Shown here: piece by piece, positions 55,414-64,000 of the stretch
Numbering within the stretch: the stretch's first letter is position 1
Layout of the letters: the number at the start of each line of letters is the position of its first letter
Program-made: the position numbers and the translations under genes
Assembly: GCF_004214815.1 (NCBI RefSeq)
Contig: NZ_CP035926.1
Span: 62,001 to 126,000, forward strand
Direction of reading: 5' to 3'
Origin: Aliarcobacter thereius LMG 24486
GTDB lineage: Bacteria > Campylobacterota > Campylobacteria > Campylobacterales > Arcobacteraceae
DNA length: 64,000 bases
Notes under the pieces: model-generated
Databases searched by the model: none
What the model was told of the DNA's origin: nothing
What the model saw: the letters and a program-made list of their open reading frames with translations, nothing else

Positions 55414-56693
55414 TAAAACTCCCCTTTAAGATTATTTTCTCTACAAACTATCAATTTATCCACAGCTTTTTCAAATCTAGCTAAGCCCTCTTTTAAAAGT
55501 TCTTCTTCAATTAGAAGTGGAGGTAAAAATTTTACAACTTGACTTTCACTTCCACAAGTTTCAATAATAAGTTTTTCTTCAAAAGCATATTTTGAGATAT
55601 CACTAGCCATTGATTTATCATTTTTTATCTCAAAACCATAAACTAAGCCTCTTCCTCTAACTTCAATATCATAAGAGTTTTTATATTTATTCGCAATTTT
55701 TTCTAAACTATCTTTTAGTATTTTCTCTTTATATTTTACTGCTTTGGAGATATTGTCGTTTTTCCAGTAAGTCTCAATTAAAACTTTAGAAGCAACAAAA
55801 GCTAAGTTATTTCCTCTAAATGTTCCAGTATGTTCACCTGGTTTCCATTGATCTAAATCAGGTCTAAAAAGTAAAAGAGCCATAGGAAGTCCACCTCCAA
55901 TTGATTTAGAAAGAGTAATCATATCTGGTTTTATTCCAGCAAATTCAAAAGAAAAGAACTCTCCACTTCTTCCATTTCCTACTTGAATATCATCAATTAT
56001 TAATAAAATATCAAACTCTTTACAAATAGAATCTAACTCTTGAAGCCACTTTTTTGAAGCTACATTAATTCCACCTTCTCCTTGAATAGTCTCAACTATA
56101 ACAGCTGCTGGTAAATCAACCCCACTACTACTATCTTCAATGAATTTTCTAAAATATTTTAAAGTATTAGAATCATCAAAATATCCATCAAATGGCATAA
56201 AAGTTGCATTTATTCTACTTATATAGCTCTCATCTCTATATTGATTATTTCCTGTAACTGCTAAACTTCCCTGACTAAGCCCGTGGTAACCATTTGTAAA
56301 AGCAACTACATTGCTTCTTTTTTTTACTAATCTTGCAAGTTTTAAAGCAGTTTCAACAGCATTTGTTCCTGTTGGTCCTGTAAATTGAACTTTATATTCT
56401 AAATTTCTCGTTTTTAATATAGTTGATTCAAAAGATTGCAAGAACTCTTTTTTTGCTTTTGTTGCCATATCAAGACCATGAATAATTCCATCATTTTGTA
56501 TATATTTTAGCAAAGCATCTGAAACATGTTGGTTATTGTGTCCATAATTTAGTGTACCTGCTCCTGCAAAAAAATCAATATAATCAACTCCTTGTTCATC
56601 TGTTAGAATTGAACCTTTTGCTTTTTCAAAAACTGTTGGGAAATTTCTTATATAACCTCTTACCTCGGATTCTAGTTTTTCAAATATTCTCAT
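55413..56693 (-). CDS. ectB: diaminobutyrate-2-oxoglutarate aminotransferase
   Basis: 426 residues, class III PLP aminotransferase. The PLP lysine lies in TLSKSIGGGLPMALL (about Lys262); the DIQVGNGRSGEFFSFEFAGI and GPTGTNAVETALKLAR motifs are intact. It converts aspartate semialdehyde to 2,4-diaminobutyrate, the first ectoine step. Its start overlaps ectA by 14 bp. Confidence 0.96.
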   Translation of the reverse strand: MRIFEKLESEVRGYIRNFPTVFEKAKGSILTDEQGVDYIDFFAGAGTLNYGHNNQHVSDALLKYIQNDGIIHGLDMATKAKKEFLQSFESTILKTRNLEYKVQFTGPTGTNAVETALKLARLVKKRSNVVAFTNGYHGLSQGSLAVTGNNQYRDESYISRINATFMPFDGYFDDSNTLKYFRKFIEDSSSGVDLPAAVIVETIQGEGGINVASKKWLQELDSICKEFDILLIIDDIQVGNGRSGEFFSFEFAGIKPDMITLSKSIGGGLPMALLLFRPDLDQWKPGEHTGTFRGNNLAFVASKVLIETYWKNDNISKAVKYKEKILKDSLEKIANKYKNSYDIEVRGRGLVYGFEIKNDKSMASDISKYAFEEKLIIETCGSESQVVKFLPPLLIEEELLKEGLARFEKAVDKLIVCRENNLKGEF

Positions 56694-57174
56694 TTTTTTC
56701 TCCTTTTAAATGTATTGTGAATAAAACTTCATCTTCATGTGAATTTAGAAAATCATCTTTTGAAAAGAGTATAGATTTTGTAAGTTCAGAATTATTATTT
56801 TTTGCAAATTTCTCAAATATCTTGCTTGAAGCAATATTGTTTGGACTTACAGTTGTGATTAGTTTATTTATTTCTTTTCTAGAAACAATATCTTCTAATA
56901 GTTTTAGAGTTAGATTATTCCCTCTAAATTCTTTTTTTGTTGCTATTTGCCAAATAAATAGAGTTTTAGATTCATTTGGAAGATAGTAAGCTAAAACAAG
57001 TGATGCTAATTCATCTTTAATAAAAGCAAGACTACAAGAGTCTTGAAAGTGAGTAGATAAAAGTAAATATAGATATTCAGAGTTCAAATCCAAAGTTCTT
57101 GACTCTTTTATAATTTTAAATATCTCCTTGGAGTTACTTTTGTCTGGTTTTTTTAAAGTTATATTTACACTCAT
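56680..57174 (-). CDS. ectA: diaminobutyrate N-gamma-acetyltransferase
   Basis: 164 residues, GNAT fold. The acetyl-CoA region IATKKEFRGNNLTLKLLEDI fits the GNAT A-motif, and LDLNSEYLYLLLSTHF is typical of EctA. It acetylates 2,4-diaminobutyrate with acetyl-CoA. First gene of ectABC; no aspartokinase gene (ask) follows. A 13-bp dyad lies just upstream. Confidence 0.95.
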   Translation of the reverse strand: MSVNITLKKPDKSNSKEIFKIIKESRTLDLNSEYLYLLLSTHFQDSCSLAFIKDELASLVLAYYLPNESKTLFIWQIATKKEFRGNNLTLKLLEDIVSRKEINKLITTVSPNNIASSKIFEKFAKNNNSELTKSILFSKDDFLNSHEDEVLFTIHLKGEKNENI

Positions 57175-57198
57175 GATGTTCCTTTTTCACATAAAATA

Positions 57199-57235
57199 TG
57201 TAAAAATATTACATAATATATATAATATTTTTACA
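57199..57235. promoter_or_regulatory. 13-bp inverted repeat upstream of ectA
   Basis: TGTAAAAATATTA (57199-57211) and its exact complement TAATATTTTTACA (57223-57235) with an 11-nt spacer lie 24 bp before the ectA start. This can be an operator or part of an osmo-responsive promoter region. The rest of the 176-bp gap is plain AT-rich sequence. Confidence 0.5.
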
Positions 57236-57350
57236 AGAAGTGTGATTGCTTATAACATTAATAAATAAAAATGAGCTTATATAATTTTATTATTATCTAT
57301 TTTTAAGATATAGTAATTATGTAAAAGAGAGTTAAATGTATTGTGTTTTT

Positions 57351-57695
57351 TTAGAAATGTTGAGGAGTTTCAGAATCTTTACTTGAAAGAGTTTCAAACT
57401 TTTCATCAATTCGTTTTAAAAATGCAAGTTTATGTTTTTCATCCATATTATCTTCTATCATAGATAAAATATATAAAATTCCATTTGAGTTTATTCTTTT
57501 TATTGAGGCTAAATAGTGAACAAAAGCTATCATTTTTATATCATCAATAGAGTATAATCTTTTTACTTTTCTATCTTCATCAAGTGGTAATAGCATTTTT
57601 TCTTCATACATTTTTAAAGTTCTTGTTTTGCTATCTAAAAGTTCTGCTATTGAGCTAAGTGGTAAAATATTTTTTTGATTATCTAAAAGTGCCAT
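57351..57695 (-). CDS. MerR-like transcriptional regulator upstream of ectABC
   Basis: 114 residues. MerR-type winged helix at about 12-58 (LSSIAELLDSKTRTLKMYEEKMLLPLDEDRKVKRLYS) and a helical C-terminal part for dimerisation. No sensor domain. It is on the same strand and directly upstream of the ectoine genes, separated by 176 bp, and downstream of a small zinc-finger-like gene. Control of ect is possible but only inferred. Confidence 0.78.
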   Translation of the reverse strand: MALLDNQKNILPLSSIAELLDSKTRTLKMYEEKMLLPLDEDRKVKRLYSIDDIKMIAFVHYLASIKRINSNGILYILSMIEDNMDEKHKLAFLKRIDEKFETLSSKDSETPQHF

Positions 57696-57719
57696 ATTTG
57701 TTAAGTAGAAGTGTGGAAA

Positions 57720-57977
57720 TTAACCACACTTATAATATTCTTGAAATAGTTCTTCAACTTTTTCAAGTACAAGCTCTTCATGCCAATTATGTCTTTTGGC
57801 AAAAGTTTTAATCTCATAATCTTTCTCTTCTTCTGTACAGAAAAAATATAATTTCTTTACAAATGGCTTTGGAACCGATATTGCAATTTTTTGAAAGAAA
57901 TTCTCTTTGCAAATAGGTGAGCAAAAAACCTTTGAGATTGGTATTTTTTTAGAGCAGTGCTGACAACTATTCGTCAT
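57720..57977 (-). CDS. small zinc-ribbon-like protein
   Basis: 85 residues. The N-terminus has four cysteines in a zinc-finger-like array, CQHCSKKI and FCSPICKENF (Cys5, Cys8, Cys18, Cys22). The rest is helical. Family not recognised beyond a short treble-clef/ribbon. It sits 24 bp before the MerR-like gene. Confidence 0.65.
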   Translation of the reverse strand: MTNSCQHCSKKIPISKVFCSPICKENFFQKIAISVPKPFVKKLYFFCTEEEKDYEIKTFAKRHNWHEELVLEKVEELFQEYYKCG

Positions 57978-58067
57978 TAATAACTCCTTATACTAGTTTT
58001 GATTTTGTGCATTATAACGAGCAATTATTAAATGCAACTTAGTTGTATAAGAAGTTTTAATCTTTTT

Positions 58068-58742
58068 TTAAACTTTTCTAGAATTTTTCTCTTCTATTCC
58101 TGAAATATTAAATCTTCTTTTTAGCTCTTGTTTTACTCTGTCAGGATCTATATTTAAACTAGCAAGTGCTACTAAAACATGGTAAACAATATCGGCAGCT
58201 TCGTAGATTGATTCATTTTCATTTTTATCTTTTATCGCAAAACAAAACTCTCCAGATTCTTCAACTATTTTCTTAAGCATAGAGTTAGTGTCTCCCTTTA
58301 AAAGCTTTGCTGTATAAGACTTAGTGCTATCTTCATTTTTCCTATTTTGGATAGTATGGTAAAGAGAATCAATAACTCCATAATTTGTATCAACTTTTAT
58401 TTCAGAAATAACTTTATCTGTTTTAATATTTTGGAAAAAGCAAGATTCTCTTCCTGTATGACAAGCAACACCTTTTTGATTAACTTTAAATAATAAAGTA
58501 TCATTATCACAATCTAAAAAAATATCTACAATCTCTTGAGTATGATTTGAGCTTTCACCTTTTTTCCAAATTCTTTGTTTACTTCTACTAAAATAGTGTG
58601 CAAAACCAGTTTCCAAACTTAATTTTAAAGCATCTTTGTTTGTGTATGCAAGCATTAAAACTTCATTTGATTTATTGTCTTGAGTTATAACAGGGATTAA
58701 ATTATTCATCTTTTCCCAGTCGATTCTTTCTAAAATTTCCAT
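58068..58742 (-). CDS. hisIE: bifunctional phosphoribosyl-AMP cyclohydrolase / phosphoribosyl-ATP pyrophosphatase
   Basis: 224 residues. HisI part with VLMLAYTNKDAL, the CDNDTLLFKVNQKGVACHTGRESCF zinc/Mg region, and HisE part (~125-210) with LLKGDTNSMLKKIVEESGEFCFA and YEAADIVYHVLVAL. It catalyses steps two and three of histidine synthesis. Its start overlaps the stop of the small exported protein gene. Confidence 0.96.
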   Translation of the reverse strand: MEILERIDWEKMNNLIPVITQDNKSNEVLMLAYTNKDALKLSLETGFAHYFSRSKQRIWKKGESSNHTQEIVDIFLDCDNDTLLFKVNQKGVACHTGRESCFFQNIKTDKVISEIKVDTNYGVIDSLYHTIQNRKNEDSTKSYTAKLLKGDTNSMLKKIVEESGEFCFAIKDKNENESIYEAADIVYHVLVALASLNIDPDRVKQELKRRFNISGIEEKNSRKV

Positions 58743-59002
58743 TAGTTTATACCTTTAAATTCTGTTTGTACATCAAATTTAAACTTATCAATAGTTTGTT
58801 CTTCTTTATTTACATCAACATCAACACTTAAATCAAAAGCACTTTTCTTTTCTTCTCTTTTTTTTACTGGTTTTGATGGAAAGTCTTTTTCATATCTTTG
58901 AGCATCAGAGTAGTCAATATGAGGAGTTAGATCAATAATTGTATTTTCTGTACAAAGAGAAAAAGAGGCTAGTGTTAAAAAACATATAAGCACTCTTTTC
59001 AT
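58742..59002 (-). CDS. small exported hypothetical protein
   Basis: 86 residues with a signal peptide (MKRVLICFLTLASFSLCTEN; a Cys at 17 but no clear lipobox) and a charged tail. It lies between the SPFH gene (14 bp) and hisIE (1-bp overlap), so it may work with the SPFH protein. No family recognised. Confidence 0.62.
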   Translation of the reverse strand: MKRVLICFLTLASFSLCTENTIIDLTPHIDYSDAQRYEKDFPSKPVKKREEKKSAFDLSVDVDVNKEEQTIDKFKFDVQTEFKGIN

Positions 59003-59016
59003 TTATTCCTCTTTTA

Positions 59017-60096
59017 TTATTTATTATTTAAAACAGTATCTCTATTTTTATCTTTTGTATCTACCCAAATATTTGGTGTAGAACCACCAGGAGTTAAGAA
59101 TATTTTTGCATCTTTATTTTCTCTTAGAGCATCGTTAAATCTTCCTTGAACTTCAATTTGTTGCATTTGAAGTAAATGAGGAGTTAAGCTTTGAGAAATT
59201 AATTTATTTGCTTTAGCTTGAGCTTGAGCTTCAATAGTTACAGCATCAGCTTTACCTTGAGCTTCAATTCTTTTTGCTTCAGCTTCTCCACTTGCAAGTG
59301 CTGCTCTTTTTTCAGCTTCTTGTTTTGCTCTTAAAACTTCATATCTTACTCTTTCAGATTCTTGATTTGCAATTTGAACTTTCTCAATTTGCTCTTTAAT
59401 CTTTTCTGGTAAAACAATCTCTTTTAATTGAACAGACTCAACAATAACTGCATTTTTTGATCTTTCTGTTACTTTTTCTTTGATTAGTCTATCAAGACTT
59501 TCAGCTACATCATTTCTTTTCATTGGTAAAACTTCTGCATTATATCCACCAAGAACACTTCTTGAAACTTCTCCAACAACTTGATTTACAATCTTATCTT
59601 CCCAAGAAGGTCCCCAAGTTGCTATTGTTTCAGGTACACCATTTGCAATAATATTATACTGAACAGTTAATTCAATAGAAATTGGTAATCCTCTTGAATC
59701 TAGAACATTTATTGCTGGATTATTTTTAATACTTTGATCAAAAGAACCTATGTTTTGTGTACTCATATATGTAAGTAATCTTACTTTTGTATCAACTACA
59801 ATTACTTTTTGAATAACTGGAATATAGAAATGGAAACCTGGATTTAAAGGCTCTTTATCGTATTTACCAGTTGTTGCTTTAATACCAACTTGTCCAGATT
59901 CAATAATAACAAATGGTTTAAATAAGAATAAAGCACCAATTATGATAATTACAAGATATAGTAATCCTGCTTTTTTTCCTAAATTCTTAAAAAACTCAGG
60001 AGTTTCAAATGGTGGTTGAAAGTTTCCTCCATTTGAATTTTTATTGTTATTATTCCCTTGCTGTCGGTTTTTAAAATAGTCGTTATCTATTGGCAT
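59017..60096 (-). CDS. SPFH/prohibitin-domain membrane protein
   Basis: 359 residues. Hydrophilic Asn/Gln-rich N-terminus (1-40, with a GNNNNKN run), one transmembrane helix at about 45-65 (LLYLVIIIIGALFLF), SPFH domain ~65-235 (SGQVGIKATTGKYDKEPLNPG, VDTKVRLLTYMS), then a long Ala/Glu/Lys coiled coil (~235-310) and a short tail. It likely forms oligomeric membrane scaffolds like HflK/C or prohibitins. Confidence 0.88.
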   Translation of the reverse strand: MPIDNDYFKNRQQGNNNNKNSNGGNFQPPFETPEFFKNLGKKAGLLYLVIIIIGALFLFKPFVIIESGQVGIKATTGKYDKEPLNPGFHFYIPVIQKVIVVDTKVRLLTYMSTQNIGSFDQSIKNNPAINVLDSRGLPISIELTVQYNIIANGVPETIATWGPSWEDKIVNQVVGEVSRSVLGGYNAEVLPMKRNDVAESLDRLIKEKVTERSKNAVIVESVQLKEIVLPEKIKEQIEKVQIANQESERVRYEVLRAKQEAEKRAALASGEAEAKRIEAQGKADAVTIEAQAQAKANKLISQSLTPHLLQMQQIEVQGRFNDALRENKDAKIFLTPGGSTPNIWVDTKDKNRDTVLNNK

Positions 60097-60135
60097 ATCT
60101 TTCCTTAATAAATTTTTTAATTATACTAATAAAAA

Positions 60136-61056
60136 TTAGTTAATATATGTTAAATACTTTATGTATTTTGGGTTTTTACCACATACAGCATCAAAATATG
60201 CATTTTGAATCTTTTCTGTAATAGGACCTCTACTTCCAGACCCAATAACTCTTGCATCAACTTCTCTAATCGGAGTAATTTCAGCAGCTGTTCCTGTGAA
60301 AAATGCTTCATCTGCTACATAGATCTCTTCTCTAGTTATTCTTCTTCTAATAACTTCAATTCCCATATCAAGTGCTAAATCAATAGCAGTTGCTTGAGTA
60401 ATTGATTCTAAAGAGTTATCATTTGGTGGAGAGATTAACTTTCCATTTTTAACAATGAAAAAACAAGCACCACTTGCTTCAGCGATATATCCTTGGTCAT
60501 CTCTTAATAAAGCTTCATCATATCCAGCTTCAACAGCTTCAAACTTTGCCATTTGAGAATTCATATAGTTTGCAACAGATTTTGCTTTTCCCATTCCTGA
60601 AGTATTTGGAGTTCTTGTAAATGAAGAAATTTTAACTCTTACACCTTTTTTTAAACCTTCCTCTCCAAGATATGCTCCCCATTCCCAAGCAGAAATTGAT
60701 ACTTTTACAGGAGCATCTTTATGATAAAGACCCATCACACCATAACCTAAATAAACAAGTGGTCTTATATATGCACCGTTTGTAAGTTCATTTTTTTGTA
60801 ATAATTCTACTTGTGCTTTGTTTAATTCTTCAAGAGAAAATGGAACATCCATTAAAGTCATTTTTGAAGAGTTTAAAAGCCTTTGTGTGTGCTCGTTTAA
60901 TTTAAATATTGCACATCTTCCATCAACAGTTTTATAAGCTTTTGTTCCTTCAATAGCTCCATTTCCATAATGTAAAGTATGAGATAGTACATGTACTTTT
61001 GCTTCATGCCAAGGAGTAAATTCTCCATCCATCCATATATATTTAGCTTCGTTCAT
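60136..61056 (-). CDS. ilvE: branched-chain amino acid aminotransferase
   Basis: 306 residues, fold-type IV PLP enzyme. The N-terminal IWMDGEFTPWHEAKVHVLSH, the PLP Lys region SGMGKAKSVANYMNSQMAK, YDEALLRDDQGYIAEASGAC and FFTGTAAEITPIREVD are typical. It makes or degrades Leu, Ile and Val. Confidence 0.96.
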   Translation of the reverse strand: MNEAKYIWMDGEFTPWHEAKVHVLSHTLHYGNGAIEGTKAYKTVDGRCAIFKLNEHTQRLLNSSKMTLMDVPFSLEELNKAQVELLQKNELTNGAYIRPLVYLGYGVMGLYHKDAPVKVSISAWEWGAYLGEEGLKKGVRVKISSFTRTPNTSGMGKAKSVANYMNSQMAKFEAVEAGYDEALLRDDQGYIAEASGACFFIVKNGKLISPPNDNSLESITQATAIDLALDMGIEVIRRRITREEIYVADEAFFTGTAAEITPIREVDARVIGSGSRGPITEKIQNAYFDAVCGKNPKYIKYLTYIN

Positions 61057-61170
61057 TTTCTTTTCCTAAAGATTTGAATTTTTTAAGTCTATAATCTTAG
61101 CTAAAAGCAAATTAAACTAAGTTCTAAGAAGAAACAATGTAATATTAATTTTTAAAAAACATATGGGAAA

Positions 61171-61725
61171 ATGATGATAAAAAATTGTATTTTTATTCTT
61201 TTTGTACTTTTCTTTTCAGCTTGTTCATTAAAATTTGATGGTTCTTTTTGGAAAAGTCCAAATGATGATATGAAAAATGAAATTAATCATATTATTAAAC
61301 TTATGAAAGAGAATGATTTAGAGAACTTAAATAAGAGATATCTAAATAAAGATTTTGGATTTTATCAAGTAAGATATAATAAAGAAAAAAGTCTTATTAT
61401 AGAAAAAAGTGATTTCTTAGATGAGATTGATAGATTTGTAAAACCTTTTGATATACAAAGTAAAGAGGTACAATTTAATTGTAGTTATGATTTAGATTTA
61501 AATTATGGCTGGAATGAAGAGGGAGTTTTTGTACTAAGAAAAGATATTAAATATCTAAAAAACTATGAAGTAAATAAAAAAGAAGAACAAAAGTTCATAA
61601 AACATATTATAAATAACTCTTATGAAGTTGTTACTCTTTCACAAATGATTTTTTATATCACAAAATATGAAGATAAAATATATATAGTTTTAATAGACAA
61701 TGCAAGAACAGATTGTAGAAAGTAG
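61171..61725 (+). CDS. hypothetical lipoprotein
   Basis: 184 residues with a lipobox FSAC (Cys18) after the ILFVLFF hydrophobic stretch. The mature part has KFIKHIINNSYEVVTLSQMIFYITKYEDKIYIV. It resembles small NTF2-like periplasmic domains but no family is certain. Start could be the second ATG (61174). It precedes metH by 27 bp, so co-transcription is possible. Confidence 0.65.
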   Translation: MMIKNCIFILFVLFFSACSLKFDGSFWKSPNDDMKNEINHIIKLMKENDLENLNKRYLNKDFGFYQVRYNKEKSLIIEKSDFLDEIDRFVKPFDIQSKEVQFNCSYDLDLNYGWNEEGVFVLRKDIKYLKNYEVNKKEEQKFIKHIINNSYEVVTLSQMIFYITKYEDKIYIVLIDNARTDCRK

Positions 61726-61752
61726 ATTTTAAGATAGATAAAAAGAGAAAAG

Positions 61753-64000
61753 ATGTTAAAAAAAATTGAAGAGTTAATAAAAAAACAAGTCTTAATTATT
61801 GATGGAGCAATGGGAACACAGCTTCAAGCAAGAGAGATAAAAAATGAATATTGGCAATTTGAAGGCAATGATTTAGAAGGCTGTAATGAACTACTAAATC
61901 TAACAGCTCCACATATTTTGGAAGAGATTTATGAAAATTATGCAAAAGCAGGTGCAAATTTTATATCTACAAACACTTTTGGAAGTATGCCTTGGGTTTT
62001 AGATGAGTATGAAATTGGTCATATGTCTTATGAATTATCAAAATTAGCAGCTATTCAAGCAAAAAAAGCTATTTCAAAATATGATACAAAAGAGAGTCCA
62101 AAATTTGTATTAGCTTCTGTTGGACCAGGTACAAAACTTCCATCACTTGGACATATTACTTATGATTATATGTATGATGGTTATAAAATAATGGCTCAAG
62201 GTTTAGCTGATGGTGGAACAGATGTTTTTTTACTTGAAACTTGTCAAGATCCACTTCAAATAAAAGCAGCTTTACATGCATTAAATGATGTTGCACCACA
62301 AATTCCTATTATGGTTTCAGTAACTATTGAATTAAATGGAACAATGCTAATAGGAACAGATGCACAAGCAATAGCTGCTATCTTAAAACCTTTTAATATT
62401 TTATCTTTAGGATTTAACTGTGGAACAGGACCTGTTCAAGTTGAGAAGCATATAAAAGCACTTAGTGAAGTTTCAAGATTTCCTATTTCAGTTCATGCAA
62501 ATGCAGGGCTTCCACAAAATAGAGGTGGAAAAAGTTTTTATCCAATGGGACCTGAAGAGTTTACAAGTTTACAAAAAAGTTTTTTAGAGATAAATGGAGT
62601 TGCATTTTTAGGTGGATGTTGTGGAACAACACCTGAGCATATAAAGCAATTAAGTGAAGCTGTAAATGATATTGTTCCAAAATCTCCTAATGGATTTTTA
62701 AAAGCATCATTGGCATCTTTATTTAATATTGTTCCATTAAAACAAGAACCAGCACCACTTTTAATTGGTGAAAGAAGTAATGCAACAGGAAGTAAAGCTT
62801 TTAGAGAACTTTTAAAGGCAAACGATTATGAAGGAACCTTAAGTGTTGCACAGCAACAAGTACGAGCTGGAGCTCATGTTATTGATGTGAGTGTTGGATT
62901 TGCTGGGCGTGATGAAAGAGAAGATATGGATAAAGTTGTTGCTTTATATTCTCAAAAAATTTCACTTCCACTGATGCCTGATTCAACTCAAATAAAAGCT
63001 CTAGAATCTGCTTTAAAACAAATTGGTGGAAGATGTATTATAAACTCAGTAAATCTTGAAGATGGTGAAGAGAAGTTTGATGAGGTTTGTAAACTAGCAA
63101 AGAAATTTGGTGCAGCTCTTGTATGTTTGGTTATTGATGAAATTGGAATGGCAAAATCAAAAGAGAGAAAACTTGAAGTTGCAGAGAGAATTTTTGATTT
63201 ATGTGTAAATAGACATGGTTTTGATCCTGCTGATTTAGTATTTGATATGCTTACATTTACTATTGGTAGTGGAGATGAAGAGTACAGAACAGCTGGAATA
63301 GAAACAATGGAAGCAATAAGAGAGTTTCAAATAAGACATCCAGAAGCTGGAACAACACTTGGATTATCAAATATATCTTTTGGACTTGCTCAAAATGCAA
63401 GAATTTATCTAAACTCTATCTATCTTGATCATTGTGTAAAAGCAGGACTTACAAGTGCTATTGTAAATGTAAAACATATTATTCCTCTAAATAAAATAAG
63501 CGATGAAGATAAAAAAGCTTGTGATGATTTAATATTTAATAATCAAAAAGATGGTGATCCACTATTTAAATTTATTGAGCATTTTTCAAATGTTGAAGAT
63601 AAAGCAGAGCAAAGTGATGAAGAGTATCAAAATTTAAGTCCAGAAGAAAAAGTAAAGAAATTACTTTTAGATGGAGACAAAGAAAGAATGATACCTTTAG
63701 TTCTTGAACTAAAAGATTTGATGGCTCCTGAAATTATTGTAAATGAGTGGTTGATTGATGGAATGAAAGTAATAGGAGAGCTATTTGGAAGTGGACAGAT
63801 GCAACTTCCATTTGTTCTTCAAAGTGCAGAAACTATGAAAACAACTGTTGATGCTTTAAATCCATATTTGCCAAAACAAGAAAAAGCAAGTGAAACAACT
63901 ATGGTGATTGGTACAGTTAAAGGAGATGTTCATGATGTTGGTAAAAACTTAGTTGATATTATTTTAAGTAATAATGGATTTAAGATTATAAACATAGGAA
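61753..64000 (+). CDS. metH: cobalamin-dependent methionine synthase (3' truncated by window)
   Basis: About 749 residues are visible before the window edge. Homocysteine-binding domain (1-310) has the zinc cysteines Cys223 (GFNCGTG) and Cys289/290 (GGCCGTTPEH). The methyltetrahydrofolate (pterin) domain (~330-590) begins LLIGERSNATGSKAF. The helical cap and start of the B12 domain include DVHDVGKNLVDIIL (about 725-738, base-off His). It transfers the methyl group of methyltetrahydrofolate to homocysteine. ATG at 61753 follows AAAAAGAGAAAAG. The SAM-reactivation domain is beyond the window. Confidence 0.96.
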   Translation, partial: MLKKIEELIKKQVLIIDGAMGTQLQAREIKNEYWQFEGNDLEGCNELLNLTAPHILEEIYENYAKAGANFISTNTFGSMPWVLDEYEIGHMSYELSKLAAIQAKKAISKYDTKESPKFVLASVGPGTKLPSLGHITYDYMYDGYKIMAQGLADGGTDVFLLETCQDPLQIKAALHALNDVAPQIPIMVSVTIELNGTMLIGTDAQAIAAILKPFNILSLGFNCGTGPVQVEKHIKALSEVSRFPISVHANAGLPQNRGGKSFYPMGPEEFTSLQKSFLEINGVAFLGGCCGTTPEHIKQLSEAVNDIVPKSPNGFLKASLASLFNIVPLKQEPAPLLIGERSNATGSKAFRELLKANDYEGTLSVAQQQVRAGAHVIDVSVGFAGRDEREDMDKVVALYSQKISLPLMPDSTQIKALESALKQIGGRCIINSVNLEDGEEKFDEVCKLAKKFGAALVCLVIDEIGMAKSKERKLEVAERIFDLCVNRHGFDPADLVFDMLTFTIGSGDEEYRTAGIETMEAIREFQIRHPEAGTTLGLSNISFGLAQNARIYLNSIYLDHCVKAGLTSAIVNVKHIIPLNKISDEDKKACDDLIFNNQKDGDPLFKFIEHFSNVEDKAEQSDEEYQNLSPEEKVKKLLLDGDKERMIPLVLELKDLMAPEIIVNEWLIDGMKVIGELFGSGQMQLPFVLQSAETMKTTVDALNPYLPKQEKASETTMVIGTVKGDVHDVGKNLVDIILSNNGFKIINIG

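Noticed and set aside
56552-56986. 144-codon open frame opposite ectA/ectB
   Set aside because: Low-complexity Leu/Phe-rich translation typical of antisense shadows in AT-rich genes; ectA and ectB are certain.

Overview
The window is a very AT-rich, densely coding bacterial chromosome segment of about 70 genes. It contains no rRNA, insertion sequence, prophage or CRISPR array. Gene content and order point to Campylobacterota, most likely an Arcobacter-group (Arcobacteraceae) organism. The pointers are a fused IspDF, a UbiA-type prenyltransferase of the kind used with the futalosine menaquinone route, a DUF507-carA pair, CcoG, a sulfide:quinone oxidoreductase with a DUF1641 partner, and codon use dominated by A/T endings. 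A complete ectABC set suggests a marine or salt-exposed lineage. This assignment rests on recognition of gene families, not on a database search.

Layout. 1-5.5 kb: 3' end of a CusA-type RND pump, an ankyrin protein, a YceI protein, and a MerR regulator divergent from an isochorismatase/NTF2-like fusion. 5.5-11.8 kb, minus strand: homoserine dehydrogenase, a class I aminotransferase, RlmB, RsmI, L31, MiaA and small exported proteins. 11.8-21.9 kb, plus strand: prenyltransferase, an odd tRNA-Arg-like sequence, then the phosphate locus pstS / EAL-CBS-GGDEF protein / pstCAB-phoU-psiE-like and a PhoB/PhoR-like two-component pair. 21.9-36.2 kb: housekeeping genes (rpsU, moaC, surE, dnaE, recJ, pyrG, ccoG, coaE) with two FlgO-like lipoproteins. 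36.2-41 kb: purM, a second two-component pair, SQR and DUF1641. 41-44.6 kb, minus strand: marR-yceI-dioxygenase-pirin-GAPDH paralogue. 44.8-49.7 kb: aminotransferase, hisZ-like, purA, DUF507, carA. 49.7-61.1 kb, mostly minus: pgpA, an atypical response regulator, ispDF, an HDOD-like protein, mrp (plus), ectABC with a MerR gene upstream, hisIE, an SPFH protein and ilvE. 61.2-64 kb: a lipoprotein and the 5' part of metH.

How parts work together. The pst locus looks like one phosphate-starvation regulon. An identical two-half-site element (11-bp period) lies exactly 60 bp before the start codons of both pstS and pstC, and the encoded PhoB-like regulator is a good candidate to bind it. The second two-component pair ends directly in four CTTA-centred repeats with an exact 11-bp period upstream of SQR, suggesting a local sensor-to-SQR circuit. 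The MarR operon has a perfect 18-bp palindrome in its divergent promoter and joins enzymes that fit aromatic, quinone or electrophile stress.

Most surprising points: (i) the CarA next to DUF507 has lost its glutaminase cysteine (Gly269) and the His/Glu partners; (ii) the response regulator beside pgpA lacks the phospho-acceptor Asp and keeps only a shrunken AAA-like centre; (iii) the tRNA-Arg(TCG)-like sequence has broken acceptor pairing and a strong alternative hairpin; (iv) the rpmE leader can form an H-type pseudoknot. No intergenic stretch exceeds about 300 bases.
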